This document shows positions 20,866-30,746 of a stretch of 64,000 nt of DNA, one piece after another (within the stretch, counting starts at the first letter, position 1; every line of letters starts with the position of its first letter). The DNA lies in the NCBI RefSeq assembly GCF_040183065.1, contig NC_091120.1, positions 72,814,708 to 72,878,707 on the forward strand. Reading direction: 5' to 3'. The translations under genes and the position numbers were made by a program. Source of the DNA: Periplaneta americana. Taxonomy: Eukaryota > Arthropoda > Insecta > Blattodea > Blattidae. Below the pieces are notes generated by a model, which ran no database searches, was not told the DNA's origin, and saw only the letters and a list, made by a program, of their open reading frames with translations.

Positions 20866-21876
20866 CTTAGTGAAACTTACAGCAGAGTCCGTATAGGCCA
20901 GTTTCTACCTGATGCTTTTCCAATTCACTGCGGGCTAAAGCAGGGAGATGCACTATCACCTTTAGTTTTCAACTTCGCTCTAGAATACGCCATTAGGAAA
21001 GTTCAGGATAACACAGAAAGTTTGGAATTGAACAGGTTACATCAGCTTCTTCTCTATGCTGATGACATGAATATGTTAGAAAATCCACAAACGATTACGG
21101 AAAACGCGGAAATTCTACTTGAACAAGTAAAGCGATAGGGTTGGAAGTAAATACTGAAAAGACTAAGTATATGATTATGTCTCGTGACCAGAATATTGTA
21201 CGAAATGGAAACATAAGAATTGGAGATTTATCCTTCGAAAAAGTGGAAAAATTAAAATATCTTGGAGCAACAGTAACAAATATAAATGACACTCGGGAGG
21301 AAATTAAACGCAGAATAAATATGAGAAATGCGTGTTATTATTCGGTTGAGAAGCTTTTGTCATCTAGTCTGCTGTCAAAAAATCTGAAAGTTAGAATTTA
21401 TAAAACAGTTATATTACCGGTTGTTCTGTATGGCTGTGAAACTTGGACACTCACTTTGAGAGAAGAACAAAGATTAAGGCTGTTTCAGAATAAGGGTCTT
21501 AGGAAAATATTTGGGGCTAAGAGGGAAGAAGTTGCAGGAGAATGGAGAAAGTTGCACAATGTAGAGCTGCACACATTGTATTCTTCACCTGACATAATTA
21601 GGAACATTAAATCCAGACGTTTGAGATGGGCAGGACATGTATCACGTATGGGCGAATCCAGAAATGCATATAGAGTGTTACTTGGGAGGCCGGATGGAAA
21701 AAGGCCTTTGGGGAGGCCGAGACGTAGATGGGAAGAAAATATTAAAATGGATTTGAGGGATGTGGAATATGATGGTAGAGATTAGATTAATCTTGCTCAG
21801 GATAGGGACCAATGGCGGGCTTATGTGAGGGCGGCAACGAACCTCCGGGTTTCTTAAAAGTAAGTAAGTAAGTAAG
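20866..21876 (+). mobile_element. RTE-like LINE, 3' 1 kb
   Basis: 5'-truncated within the RT domain. It encodes, in order, [34 protein letters not shown] (the YADD catalytic motif), then after a frameshift at about 21135 the long 3' ORF. The 3' end is a GTAA repeat (21860-21876). The best-preserved C-terminal part in the window. Confidence 0.9.
21141..21785 (+). pseudogene. LINE RT C-terminal region (thumb and tail)
   Basis: A 214-codon frame from M-E-V-N-T-E-K-T-K-Y through K-Y-L-G-A-T-V-T-N, L-Y-G-C-E-T-W-T-L, R-W-A-G-H-V-S-R-M and G-R-P-D-G-K-R-P-L-G, stopping after Y-D-G-R-D. The corresponding stop in other copies is about 30 codons later, so it ends early. It lacks the YADD motif, which is in the preceding frame. 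Confidence 0.85.
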
Positions 21877-22729
21877 GTCTATTCTTGGTAGTATGTTAGT
21901 TGCAAATAATTGATAAGACTGATAAGTGAATGAATGTGTGAATTTTATTCTTGGTGGTTGGTTGCCAAGAAGAGAGTGATTTAAAATGTGTTTTGCACGA
22001 TGGTGCGGCATGTTGTACTTACAGTTGCTGTTTCAATGTCTGTAAGTTGACCATACCGCATTCGAGTGCTTGCTATGGTAACAGGAGTGCTGTAAGTAAA
22101 AGCATCCGGTAAATAAAGCTGTTTGGACTTTTATGTCAAAGAGAGATGAACAAAACTAACTGCCGCTCTCGCTCGCTATGTTCGTTGCATTTGTCTTTCG
22201 AGTATCGTCTCATTATTCTCGTGCGCTTCGAGTCTCGCTCATCATTCTCCAAATAGCATTTTGTTGGCGTGGAAAGATTTCGTAACTTCGAATAACATAC
22301 ATCACTGAAATAAATAACATTATAAATGTTTAAATGAGAAAAAAAAGACAAAGCAGAACAGTATCTTAGTTATCAAAATGTTCTGGTTCTGTTATATGAT
22401 ATTACCTATGGTTATATAAATAGAAAAAAACCAATTCTCAAATAAATTTGCATTTCTAAGAAACATAAACATAACATTAATATTTTTTACTAGAGATTGC
22501 ACACTTGATCTCAAACATATGAAAAGAAAATTCCTAGCCATTTAATAAGTGCCTAATAATTAAATAAAAATTGGGGAACGGATTTTATTATACACTGAAA
22601 GGTAGAGATGATGTTTCAAATAGGCTACTTTATTGTTTATACATTATAAGTATACAACACTTGCCGAAGTAGATAAAAGATCATTCAGATATAGGCCTAA
22701 ACAACTGTGGTGATTCAAGGCTGCTCGAC
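21877..22729. other. Gene A intron sequence, nothing recognised
   Basis: AT-rich non-coding sequence. No exon, shared repeat or structured element seen. Confidence 0.5.
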
Positions 22730-23300
22730 CATAGGCGGAGTTATGGGGGATGGGCACTGCCCCCCCTCAAACTTTTCTGAACTCTTTTTTGTTTTCTATT
22801 AACATTAGAAAATATTCAATGCAAAAGACTTTTCTTCCTTTTGTTTATGATTAAGTTTGTGTGCTTAAATTGACGAATTAATATCTTCAGATCATGTGTC
22901 TAGACTATAATATTTATTTTAAATTTCTGAATGTATAAGAATTTCTATACCTCGTTTGAGGAATGGAAGCACTGTAATGTTTCTTTTGTAACAGCCTGTA
23001 CTCCTGTGTTAGAAGTCTGCAGCGGACATCTACTGAATTAAGTGTTAGTGAAAAAAAAACACCATAGCCTCATGTTAAAGGAGTGTAAATTGTCTGTAGT
23101 TTTCATAAAACAACCATAATCCAAATTTTTTTTGTCAGAGTAGCCATTTTCCAGGAAGATGGCACGATGGTAGCATTTACAAAAGCAAGAAAAGTCTTTT
23201 GAATTCAATATTTTGTAATGTTAATAGAAAAAAAGAGTTCAGACAAATTTGGGGGGAGCAGTGCCCCCACATACCCTCCCATAACTCTGCCTATGGTTAT
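22730..23300. repeat. Foldback arms within the CATAGGCGGAG repeat
   Basis: The left arm (CATAGGCGGAGTTATGGGGG ... GCACTGCCCCCC ... GAAAATATTCAATGCAAAAG) is complemented by the right arm (about 23180-23297: CTTTTGAATTCAATATTTTG ... GCAGTGCCCCCAC ... ACTCTGCCTATG). Arms are roughly 110-120 bp, so a large hairpin is possible. The same structure is in the second copy (about 49745-50346). Confidence 0.75.
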
Positions 23301-23436
23301 GCCCTATTACAATTTGTAGTAGACCTACACTTGAAGCCCTATACAACTCGGTCCGAAACATCGTGAATTTGGATGTGACACTATAAGAAACATGCACCCC
23401 AAAAATGATTTTATTAAATGATCATATTCCGATATA

Positions 23437-24383
23437 CAGAGTGTTCCGCTTATAAGTATAACAAAAGAAATAGCTATAACTTCTGAATTAATACAAGTAT
23501 ATAGTTGAAACCAACTGCTACAAAGAATGAAAACTGGGAATTTTTGTTATCTTATGTTCCATAAACCTCAACATGGCTTCCATTGGTGGCACGGGAAATA
23601 TCCAACCGGTATTCAACCTCGACCCAAGTGTTATGAAGCATCTGTGGTGTAACATTGTTGACAGCAGCATAAATTCTTTCTTGTAAGTCTGCCAAATCAC
23701 GTACTGGCGTCCTGTAGACCTGGTCCTTAACAAACCCCCACAGGAAAAAATCCGTGTGTTTCCGACATTGTTTCTGCAAAGCGTTTTCGTTCCAGTTTAT
23801 CATTCGGCGTAATCATCTGATGAAGTTGCAGCTTGTACGCTCGCAAACGCAATCTTTTATGGAGCACTGTATGCACTGTTGTTGGTGGGATGTTCAACTG
23901 CACACTAGCCTGTCGAATGGATTTCCGCGGGCTTCTCTGAAATGCCTCGCGAATGCGTTCGACATTTTCGTCAGACACTTTACGCTTGGAATGTTTACCT
24001 GCATTAGACAACAAACTTCCTGTTTCTCTGAGCTGCCTATCCCATTTCATTATTGAGACGTACGTCGGTACAGCTTCCCTCGGTCTAAGATTGTACTGAC
24101 GGCGAAACAAGCGCTGTACACGAATTATGGATCTATGTTCTGCTAATGACAGCACACAAAAGGCTTTCTGCTGTGGCGTCCACATGCTGACTGACTAAAG
24201 ATACGATACGAATTCTCTTATTTAATGATCTGCGCATGCGTGAGTCTTCTAAAAATAAGTAACAACAATGGATTAAAACTTCCCAATTTCCTCTTTACAA
24301 TGGTACCAATCTTAACCCATTTGCATGCATTGTTATGAAATTATAACTATTTCTTTTATTATACTTATAAGCGGAACACGGTG
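23437..24383 (-). mobile_element. Tc/mariner deletion derivative
   Basis: Inverted termini CAGAGTGTTCCGCTTATAAG and (complement of right end) CACCGTGTTCCGCTTATAAG, flanked by TA (23435-23436, 24384-24385). The paralogous repeat at 49494-50346 shows the empty site around its TATA sequence. It codes for the two ends of a transposase, with the catalytic core deleted. Confidence 0.85.
23552..24185 (-). pseudogene. Transposase with DNA-binding head but no DDE core
   Basis: The frame 24185 to 23727 (152 codons) starts M-W-T-P-Q-Q-K-A-F and contains two helix-turn-helix-like parts: R-L-F-R-R-Q-Y-N and S-R-K-S-I-R-Q-A-S-V-Q-L style residues with V-H-T-V-L-H-K-R-L-R. This is the N-terminal paired-like/DUF4817 domain of a Tc3/mariner-like transposase. 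Right after A-E-T-M-S-E-T-H it changes frame into D-F-F-L-W-G-F-V-K-D-Q-V-Y (to 23552), the C-terminal end. The stretch with both catalytic Asp residues is missing. The first frame ends in a stop, so a short DNA-binding-only protein could be produced. Confidence 0.8.
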
Positions 24384-24498
24384 TACTGTTATAACGGGGG
24401 AGGAAGTAAATGATATCCCCCATAAAGTCGTTATATCGGGATCCTATGGTTTTGCTTTGTCCCCCCCCCTCAAGGAAACGGTTCTCTCTCCGCCTATG

Positions 24499-25379
24499 TT
24501 CTCGACGTTCGGGACTTCAGGAGTGATCAATCTCGACGTCTCGTAACACAAATAATCTTTACGTCAACGACGCGACGTAATACAACATTGTTGTGCTGGT
24601 TTTCGGCTTTGTGGGCGCTGTTAGTCTTACTTTCTCGATCGTTGTTCAACTCTAGTATAGTGGGAAAAATACCCGCCGTGAGGAAGCTTGTTATAGTGTA
24701 CTAATAGTAGCTATACTATACTGCGTCCCATAATGCCTGAAAGACAAAGTAAACATTGCCGGCAAAGGAAGAAAGAAAGATAATTGCTATTCAACCAATG
24801 GCAGAGATCACATTCAGACTTATCTTGAAGTTGGGCGGAGGTAGAACGCTTCTGACCCCCTACTTGAAAAGTGTGCTTGAACTGAAAACGTGAGCACTAT
24901 GATGTAAATCGCAATTTTATCTAGTTTCAATTTTAGAGTTACAAATAAATACTTACTATCAATTATGAAGAAACCACTATCTGGCTGCTAGGAAAGGAAG
25001 GACAGTCACTTTCCGAAAGTGGTAAAAACATACACAAAGTATTGATGAATCGTAAAGCGTTTGGTCTCTTGAATCGTGTATTAAGATTAGATTTGTTCGA
25101 CGTTTTATACCTACTTCCAGATTTCACCGCCAATGTCGTATCGTCCATTATGTTTTCCATTATGTCCAGTACAATATTGATCCAGTTATTTGCGCTATCA
25201 AAGCATAAATAACACAATAGAATATGCAATCCTTCAAATCTTGGGCGATATTACTTTGGTTGTGGAACCTATAAGCAAAGGAACTTCATACAGATCTAAT
25301 CTCGAGAGACGATTGAAAAACCAAGACTTTTTCAGAACTAATTCACCTTGGATTAAATTACTTTTTTTTTTTTTTTCAG
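24499..25379. other. Gene A intron 3' part
   Basis: No repeat recognised. It ends in a 15-nt T-run and CAG, a strong acceptor for the final exon. In this stretch only chance ORFs appear. Confidence 0.5.
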
Positions 25380-25438
25380 CTATCCCCTGTTACATCTGGA
25401 ACTTCTTCTACAGCTACTACCTAGAGCTCGAAAGTTAG
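25380..25438 (+). CDS. Gene A, terminal coding exon
   Basis: It follows a polypyrimidine acceptor. The first two bases complete the Ala codon begun at 18065, then I-P-C-Y-I-W-N-F-F-Y-S-Y-Y-L-E-L-E-S and TAG (25436-25438). A C-Y-x-W-x-x-x-Y-S-x-Y cytosolic tail after the fourth membrane span is typical, in my recollection, of insect LAPTM-like/DUF4728 small membrane proteins. The four found exons of gene A give about 121 residues; with an N-terminal part like gene B's the protein would be about 160. Phase agreement across three introns makes it convincing. Cellular role unknown; the relatives are thought to act at endosomal or plasma membranes. Confidence 0.85.
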
Positions 25439-25641
25439 AGACAAGAAAACTAACGCTAATAAGCAAGTTAAGATGTCAATTAAAGGCGTTTTATCACTTG
25501 CTATGTGAGAAGAACACGTAAAGTGCGATGCTTAAGTGTGTACCGTAATAATTTTAAGTACGCAAATTCCTCCAAGTTGCTATGCACCAGGCTGGTTTAT
25601 TCGCCTCTGCATGTGTTAATAGTTCTGCCTCTATGTAACAC

Positions 25642-25647
25642 AATAAA
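25642..25647 (+). terminator. Candidate poly(A) signal of gene A
   Basis: AATAAA 204 bp after the stop codon, followed by GT-rich sequence. A second candidate (AATAAA at about 25745) lies further on. Position fits a 3' UTR of 0.2-0.35 kb. Confidence 0.45.
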
Positions 25648-25912
25648 GTGGTGCCGAAGATGGTCTAGTTTTGAGCTTACGTCTCATATTCACTTTTTCT
25701 ACTGAATGATAAGAATTTCTGCTCAAAATTTGTAAATTACGACAAATAAAAGCAACACAAGAGGAAGGAATGTAGTATATTCAACAGGCTTTAATTAACA
25801 TCTTAAGCAGCAGCGTTCTGAAATCTCCAGATTCTATCCATGATATTAATAAATACTACATGTAATATTTTATAGTACTTGAAATTAAAATATATTCATA
25901 TACTATATTTAA

Positions 25913-26275
25913 TTCATTCATAGTGTTCTGCCCAAGGGCAAGTCATACACTGCAAACTCAGCATTCTCCAAACTTTCCATTCCCCTATAACTTCATTCCT
26001 CTTAGCCCCAAATATTTTCAAGCACCTTATTCTCGAACACTCTTAACCTCTGTTCCTCTCTCAAAGTGAGCGTCAAAGTTTCACAAACATACATAACGAC
26101 CGGTAATATAACTGTTTTATAAATCCTAACTTTCAACTTTTTCGAGAGCAGACTGGATAGCAAAGCTATTCAACCGAATAATAACAGGCATTACCCATAT
26201 TTATCCTTTGTTTAGTTTCCTCTCGAGTGTCATGGTACTTGAATTTTTCCACCTTTTCAAAGGATAAAGATGGAA
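25913..26275 (-). mobile_element. RTE-like LINE fragment, minus strand
   Basis: The complement encodes remains of F-E-K-V-E-K-F (near 26255), I-K-T-V-I-L-P-V-V-M-Y-V-C-E-T-L-T-L and V-F-E-N-K-V-L-E-N-I-F-G-A-K-R, the same domain order as 21230-21530. The right boundary is inside the RT tail, and the left boundary holds non-coding sequence shared with 19601-19700. Confidence 0.75.
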
Positions 26276-26671
26276 AACACTAAACAAGGATTAAAATATA
26301 GAGGCATTGTGGGAGATCTCGACACTTTTAATAAAAGTAGCCATTGCGAACACTGTTCCTATTAAAAAAAGTTCGAACTACGAGATCTGCGTTGATTGTG
26401 TTTGTAATCTCTGCGTAAGTGAATCTCGTGGCTCCAACTTAAGTTTTACGTTCACAGAAGGCAATAAACACAATATATGTGAGTTATATGTTTCTTTTTT
26501 GTCACGAAATATAAGATACCATCTTTAGTTTATTGTACTTATCTGGAAATACGTGGTATTAGCAGATGCACAAAATATTGTATATACATTTTACAGGCCA
26601 GTAAAGGCGCCAAAGTGATTACCCTAAAAAAATTATCTTTGTTTTCGATTTGCTGTCCTGTTTTGAATGAT

Positions 26672-26785
26672 CTGATTACCTGGTTGGGTTTTCCGAGGCT
26701 TTCCCCAACCATAAGGCAAATGCCAGGTAATCTTTTGGCGAATCCTCGGGCCTCATCTCATCTCACTACATCTCGCCAAAATATT
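26672..26785 (+). mobile_element. SINE (family 2) body without tRNA head
   Basis: CTGATTACCTGGTTGGG, CCCCAACCATAAGG, GCCAGGTAATC and CTCATCTC blocks match the body of the complete copy at 30001-30247. The tRNA-like head and the 3' tail are missing. Confidence 0.8.
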
Positions 26786-26915
26786 GTAAAAAATTGTAGA
26801 AAATTGCAAAATTGTAAAATTGTAAAATATTGTAAAAATTGTAAAACATTGTAAAATATTGTAAAAATTGTAAAATATTGTAAAAATTGTGATTTTAATT
26901 GTAATCTTGTACAAT
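26786..26915. repeat. Minisatellite of TGTAAAATAT-like units
   Basis: About a dozen degenerate 9-14-bp units built of ATTGTAAAA. They follow the truncated SINE directly and may have grown from its A/T-rich tail. Confidence 0.8.
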
Positions 26916-27205
26916 TTTTACTTGTTCCATGTCTTAAAGCTTCACTGCTAACGTAGGATCTATGGAATATAATAAATTAAATGAAAGAAAAATGAGATTT
27001 CGACATTGTGTTTTGGGAAGATCTTGACATGTGTCGATTTTACTTGTGGTCCTCCTTAATGACGTATGGGGCTGTCTCTAGCAAAATGTTTGTGTTTTTT
27101 GTCTTACGAGAGTTCGCAATTCTTCATAGAACTTTTTAATGCCACTTTTCCCATCTATCTGTGCTTCTTCCTGTGTGTCTGCCTGCATGTATGCAAGTAC
27201 AGTAC

Positions 27206-27378
27206 GATTATTTAGTCCTGACAGTCCTCGGCGATGTGCGCCTGGGTCAGGCGAGTCCATTTAGTTCCGCCAAGGGGTTGTTCGGTTAGTTTCTCGCTTA
27301 CCTTCGGAGCGATCGGATGTCATGCGTGCGGTAGAGCAGTATGTTTCTAGTACAGTTAAGCTGTACTGCATTCCTTTA
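27206..27378 (+). repeat. Repeat pair, copy 1
   Basis: Blocks CTGACAGTC, GCGCCTGGGTCAGGCGAGTC, GAGCGATCGGATGTCA, GCGGTAGAGC and AGTACAGTTAAGCTGTA occur again, inverted, at 48520-48665. Copy 1 has an extra stretch of about 35 bp in the middle. Origin unknown; relatively GC-rich. Confidence 0.7.
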
Positions 27379-28495
27379 CCGACCCCTCGCCCTTATCTCT
27401 ACTCCGGAGCTCTCCCCACTATTCCTATTACTCCCTCTATTCGCGTCGCTGAGCTTTCAGCACTAAATAATCGGTCTGTACTCATTTTCCATTTAGCCAT
27501 CTTAATCAAACTTTGTATTTTAATTTTCATCGATATCGGAAAATTGGGAAAGTCCCAGCTCTCGATACAAACATGGATCTCTTTCTACTTTTTACTTGAC
27601 TTGAAGGGACACTTGAAACAACTTGAAGAGAATGAACGTCACTTGATAGCTTGAATTCAAGGAGAAAAGCGCGGGAATTTAAATTAACAGCTGTTTTAAG
27701 AGCGTTAAATTAACAGCTTATTGTTTCTCCGTTCTATGGAACGTAAAAATAATAGAAACAATAGTAGCCTAAGTGAAATAATGACCAAATATTTGAGTTT
27801 CTGAGGTTATATAAAACTCACGAAGGCCTGTGGATTATAGAAACTGCAAAGTTTCGTGACAGAAATGCAAAGGAAACTGCCAAGGAAGGAAGAGTTCATT
27901 GAAAAATTGAACAGCAGATATTTTAACGTGTACACAGATGAGATATGAAACACAATAAAACCATTAAACTGTAGATAGAGAAGAAGTGAGGAAGATAGAA
28001 GGGATTAAGAAGAGTGTTGCTTGAAGGGATGACATATATCGGTCGAAACTGGCATAGTTCAATGTTGCTGATAGATTTGTTTTTGTTTTTTTTTTTCGGG
28101 GAATTGTGCTTCAAGATAATCATTTTCAATTATGGTAAATCAGACCTGCTTGTATTTTATTATATTTAAGTTACATGAAGAATTATTAACTCTGCTTGAA
28201 GATTTCACTTATTCTATTTGTATTGGTCAATGGTCGTATATTTCTCTTACTAATCTAATTCCTAACCCATATTGAACAACGCTAGTTCCATTTCTTCAAT
28301 ATATTTATCATTTCCCTGCCATGGAGGCTTGCTACTACACAAGTTCCTAATTGCACAACTTCCATCGACGCCATTTTATTCTACTTGAAAACAAAATAAC
28401 TTTAATATGTCTGAACTGCGACTTGAATTCAGGTTATTTGAAATCACGTGACTTGAATTCAAGTTACTTGAGAAGTGTGAACGAGGCTTTAGCGC
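27379..28495. other. Intergenic, nothing firmly recognised
   Basis: Holds several CTTGAATTCAAG-type and ACTTGAAG motifs (27594-27660 and 28420-28470) which may be the subterminal motifs of an unidentified element. The frames 27322-27654 and 28351-28659 have no recognised domain. Confidence 0.4.
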
Positions 28496-28677
28496 AGCGG
28501 TCATCAGCTCAGAGCACCCTGGGGCTAGCGTCTCTTACCCGCGGAGAACACACTGCACTATGGAGCATTCGTAGCTGCTCTAGTGGGTATGCTCTCTATT
28601 TCTTCCTGATGCACGACGGGGCACAATGGGGCGGCTCCGCTTTCCTTTACTCATATTAGCGAGTGCTGATGACCACT
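28496..28677 (+). mobile_element. 180-bp MITE family, copy 2
   Basis: Ends AGCGGTCATCAGC and GCTGATGACCACT; partly conserved interior compared with 9776-9955 (GCGTCTCTTACCCGC, GGGTATGCTCTCTAT). Confidence 0.5.
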
Positions 28678-29129
28678 ATTTTAGCGGGTGGGTGAAAGGT
28701 CGGCCAGATGATGTCAGTCGATTTACAGTACGCTAGTGGTTCGCATATTTTCCGCGTCGTCAGAAGTTTTGGTGCATCAGTAGGTAATCAAACGCAAGCC
28801 TCTAGTTATTACAGAGAGAGGCATAAATAAAGCAGACTCGTTTTTAAAAAATAAATATGTTTTAATAAAATATGCTCTCTTACATTTCTGTTTACAAAAT
28901 AGGCTACGTATTATTAGTTAAGCATGTGTGAATACGTATGAAATATAATTAATATATTTCACAGCTACAGTATGATTTTCTAACAATATAAATGATGAAA
29001 GGAAACACAATAAAACCTCGTTCTATGATCCATTAACATAGTTCTGATTTCTCCACATTTATTCAGTACCGATCACCGTAGCGAAATATAACGGAATTTT
29101 CTCAGCTCCGTAGCGGATTTCGTGTTTCT

Positions 29130-29517
29130 GGAGTTAGCCACACTGCATACGCGCAATGAGACGCCAGATCGGGACAGAACCACAGGGCAAGCGGGCGGTG
29201 TTTAATTCTGGTGTCAGTTTTGGTGAAGTGCTGTCGTCGGCACTGGCATAATCATTCCTAATTATACTTTCGGCAACTTTGTAAATTGTGAGTTACTTTT
29301 TACTTGCTAGTAACTATAGCGTTTTAGTAAATTTGACTTTATTAAATATATATTACAACTTTTTTGGTTTCTTAATGTGAATTAACAAAGGAGTTAATAT
29401 ATGGACCGTATTGGTTGTTTCTGACGTAAGTAAATAACTGAAGCCAATCAACCACAGTGCAGATGGACAGTGTTAAAGGAGGTAATGCGCAACGTTTCCC
29501 TTGGAATGCAAGTGAAG
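29130..29517 (+). other. Weak candidate 5' end of a third gene
   Basis: A GC-richer block with an initiator-like TCAGTTTTGG (about 29213) is followed by a GTGAGT donor (about 29289). Then CAG and an ATG at 29463 open M-D-S-V-K-G-G-N-A-Q-R-F-P-W-N-A-S-E, ending in phase 1 at GTAATG (29518). This has the shape of a non-coding first exon plus a coding second exon, but no later exon was found. It may also be the head of an unknown element. Confidence 0.2.
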
Positions 29518-29911
29518 GTAATGTATAATTATGTCACATATATCTATGTCATCAATTTCTAGCGTTAACTTTCCCACCTATTTTCGTACAGAATCTTCTC
29601 GGCGTTGTTCACATTTCGGTCAATCTAGAGCATCCACCAGCCACTGAACGAATATTGCGCACTTTTATCACTGCCAATGTGGCGCTATAAATCAATTTTC
29701 AATACTTTTATCACAACCACAACACATTTCAAATCTTGTTGTACCATATATAGAGAATTATTACCACGGTAACACATTTAGTATATCACGAAACATGTAA
29801 AATGTAATTACTAGTATTATGAAAGTCGCCATTGCTTCTTCTTTGAATTAGTAGTATAAGTACGATCCACTTCCACTAGATGGAAACCTAACCTAACCTA
29901 TCACACAATAC

Positions 29912-30000
29912 AAACCTAACCTAACCTAACCTAACCTAACCTAACCTAACCTAACCTAACCTAACCTAACCTAACCTAGCCTAGCCTAGCCTAGCCTAGC
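29912..30000. repeat. Interstitial telomere-type repeat (CCTAA)n / (CCTAG)n
   Basis: About 13 perfect CCTAA units ((TTAGG)n on the other strand, the usual insect telomere repeat) followed by about five CCTAG variants, right up to the SINE at 30001. Two further short CCTAA groups lie at 29886-29901 and 30250-30265. Confidence 0.95.
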
Positions 30001-30247
30001 CACCGGCGTGGCTCAGTCGGTTAAGGCGCTTGCCTGCCGGTCTGAAGTGCGCTCTGGCGCGGGTTCGATCCCCGCTTGGGCTGATTACCTGGTTGGGTTT
30101 TTTCCGAGGTTTTCCCCAACCGTAAGGTGAATTCCAGGTAATCTATGGCGAATCCTTGGCCTCATCTCGCCAAATACAATCTCGCTATCACCAATCTCAT
30201 CGACGCTAAATAACCTACTGGTTGATACAGCGTCGTTAAATAACCAA
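30001..30247 (+). mobile_element. Complete tRNA-headed SINE (family 2)
   Basis: Head GTGGCTCAGTCGGTTAAGGC (A-box) and GCGGGTTCGATCCCCGC (B-box) look like a tRNA gene; body with GATTACCTGGTTGGG and CCCCAACCGTAAGG; 3' end ATACAGCGTCGTTAAATAAC and an A-rich tail. Inserted between CCTAA/CCTAG repeats, so the target duplication is hidden. The 3' 40 bp are shared with family 1, suggesting one partner LINE. Confidence 0.9.
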
Positions 30248-30613
30248 CTAAAATTAAAAAAAACCCTAACCTAACCTGTCACATAATATTACACATCTGT
30301 AGTAAAATTCTTCACATTAGTATAATTAGGTAGGTTTAGTAATTTCGTTTGCATATGTTGTCGGCCCTCCTTCTCGTGTTGGTACCCATCTAGTGGAAGT
30401 GGATCGTAATTCGACAAAGGAAATATGGCGACTTTCATAATACCGTTAGAACCCGACTCCTTGCTAATCCTCATTACCTCTTCATCATCTCTTCTCATCT
30501 TTCATCTCCTCGTAATAATAGGCCTGCCACCTGTCTGACGAAGTAGAGCACTCGACAAAGCTGTGCCTAGTGTCTACGACGGTAAACCACTGTAACTGGA
30601 AAACACCGGCAAA

Positions 30614-30674
<61 letters not shown>

Positions 30675-30679
30675 TGTTA

Positions 30680-30726
<47 letters not shown>

Positions 30727-30746
30727 ATAATAATAATAATAATATT
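30614..30746. repeat. (ATT)n then (AAT)n microsatellite at LINE 3' end
   Basis: About 36 ATT units with one ATTGTT interruption, switching to ATA/AAT units at 30722. It borders the 3' end of the minus-strand LINE and is probably its simple-repeat tail, later expanded. Confidence 0.9.

Larger units (their letters stand above)
22730..24498. mobile_element. CATAGGCGGAG-ended repeat, copy 1 (interrupted)
   Basis: It begins CATAGGCGGAGTTATGGGGG and ends CTCTCTCCGCCTATG, so the ends are inverted. A second copy (49494-50346) is in the opposite orientation and lacks the 947-bp transposon present here (23437-24383). Without it, this copy is about 820 bp against 853 bp. No ORF. Superfamily unassigned. 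Confidence 0.75.
29815..30443. mobile_element. Inverted-repeat element enclosing telomere-type repeats
   Basis: The left arm 29815-29883 and right arm 30386-30443 are inverted: outer 18 bp GTATTATGAAAGTCGCCA and inner ACGATCCACTTCCACTAGAT are identical, with an indel-rich middle. Between them lie (CCTAA)n, (CCTAG)n and a SINE. Also TATCACACAATA after the left CCTAA block resembles TGTCACATAATA after the right one. No ORF of its own. Confidence 0.7.

Noticed and set aside
30001-30075. Functional tRNA gene
   Set aside because: A- and B-boxes are clear, but the sequence continues into the SINE body repeated at 26672-26785, so it is a SINE head.
29886-30265. True chromosome end / telomere
   Set aside because: Unrelated sequence continues on both sides for over 29 kb and the repeats are short and enclosed by inverted arms.
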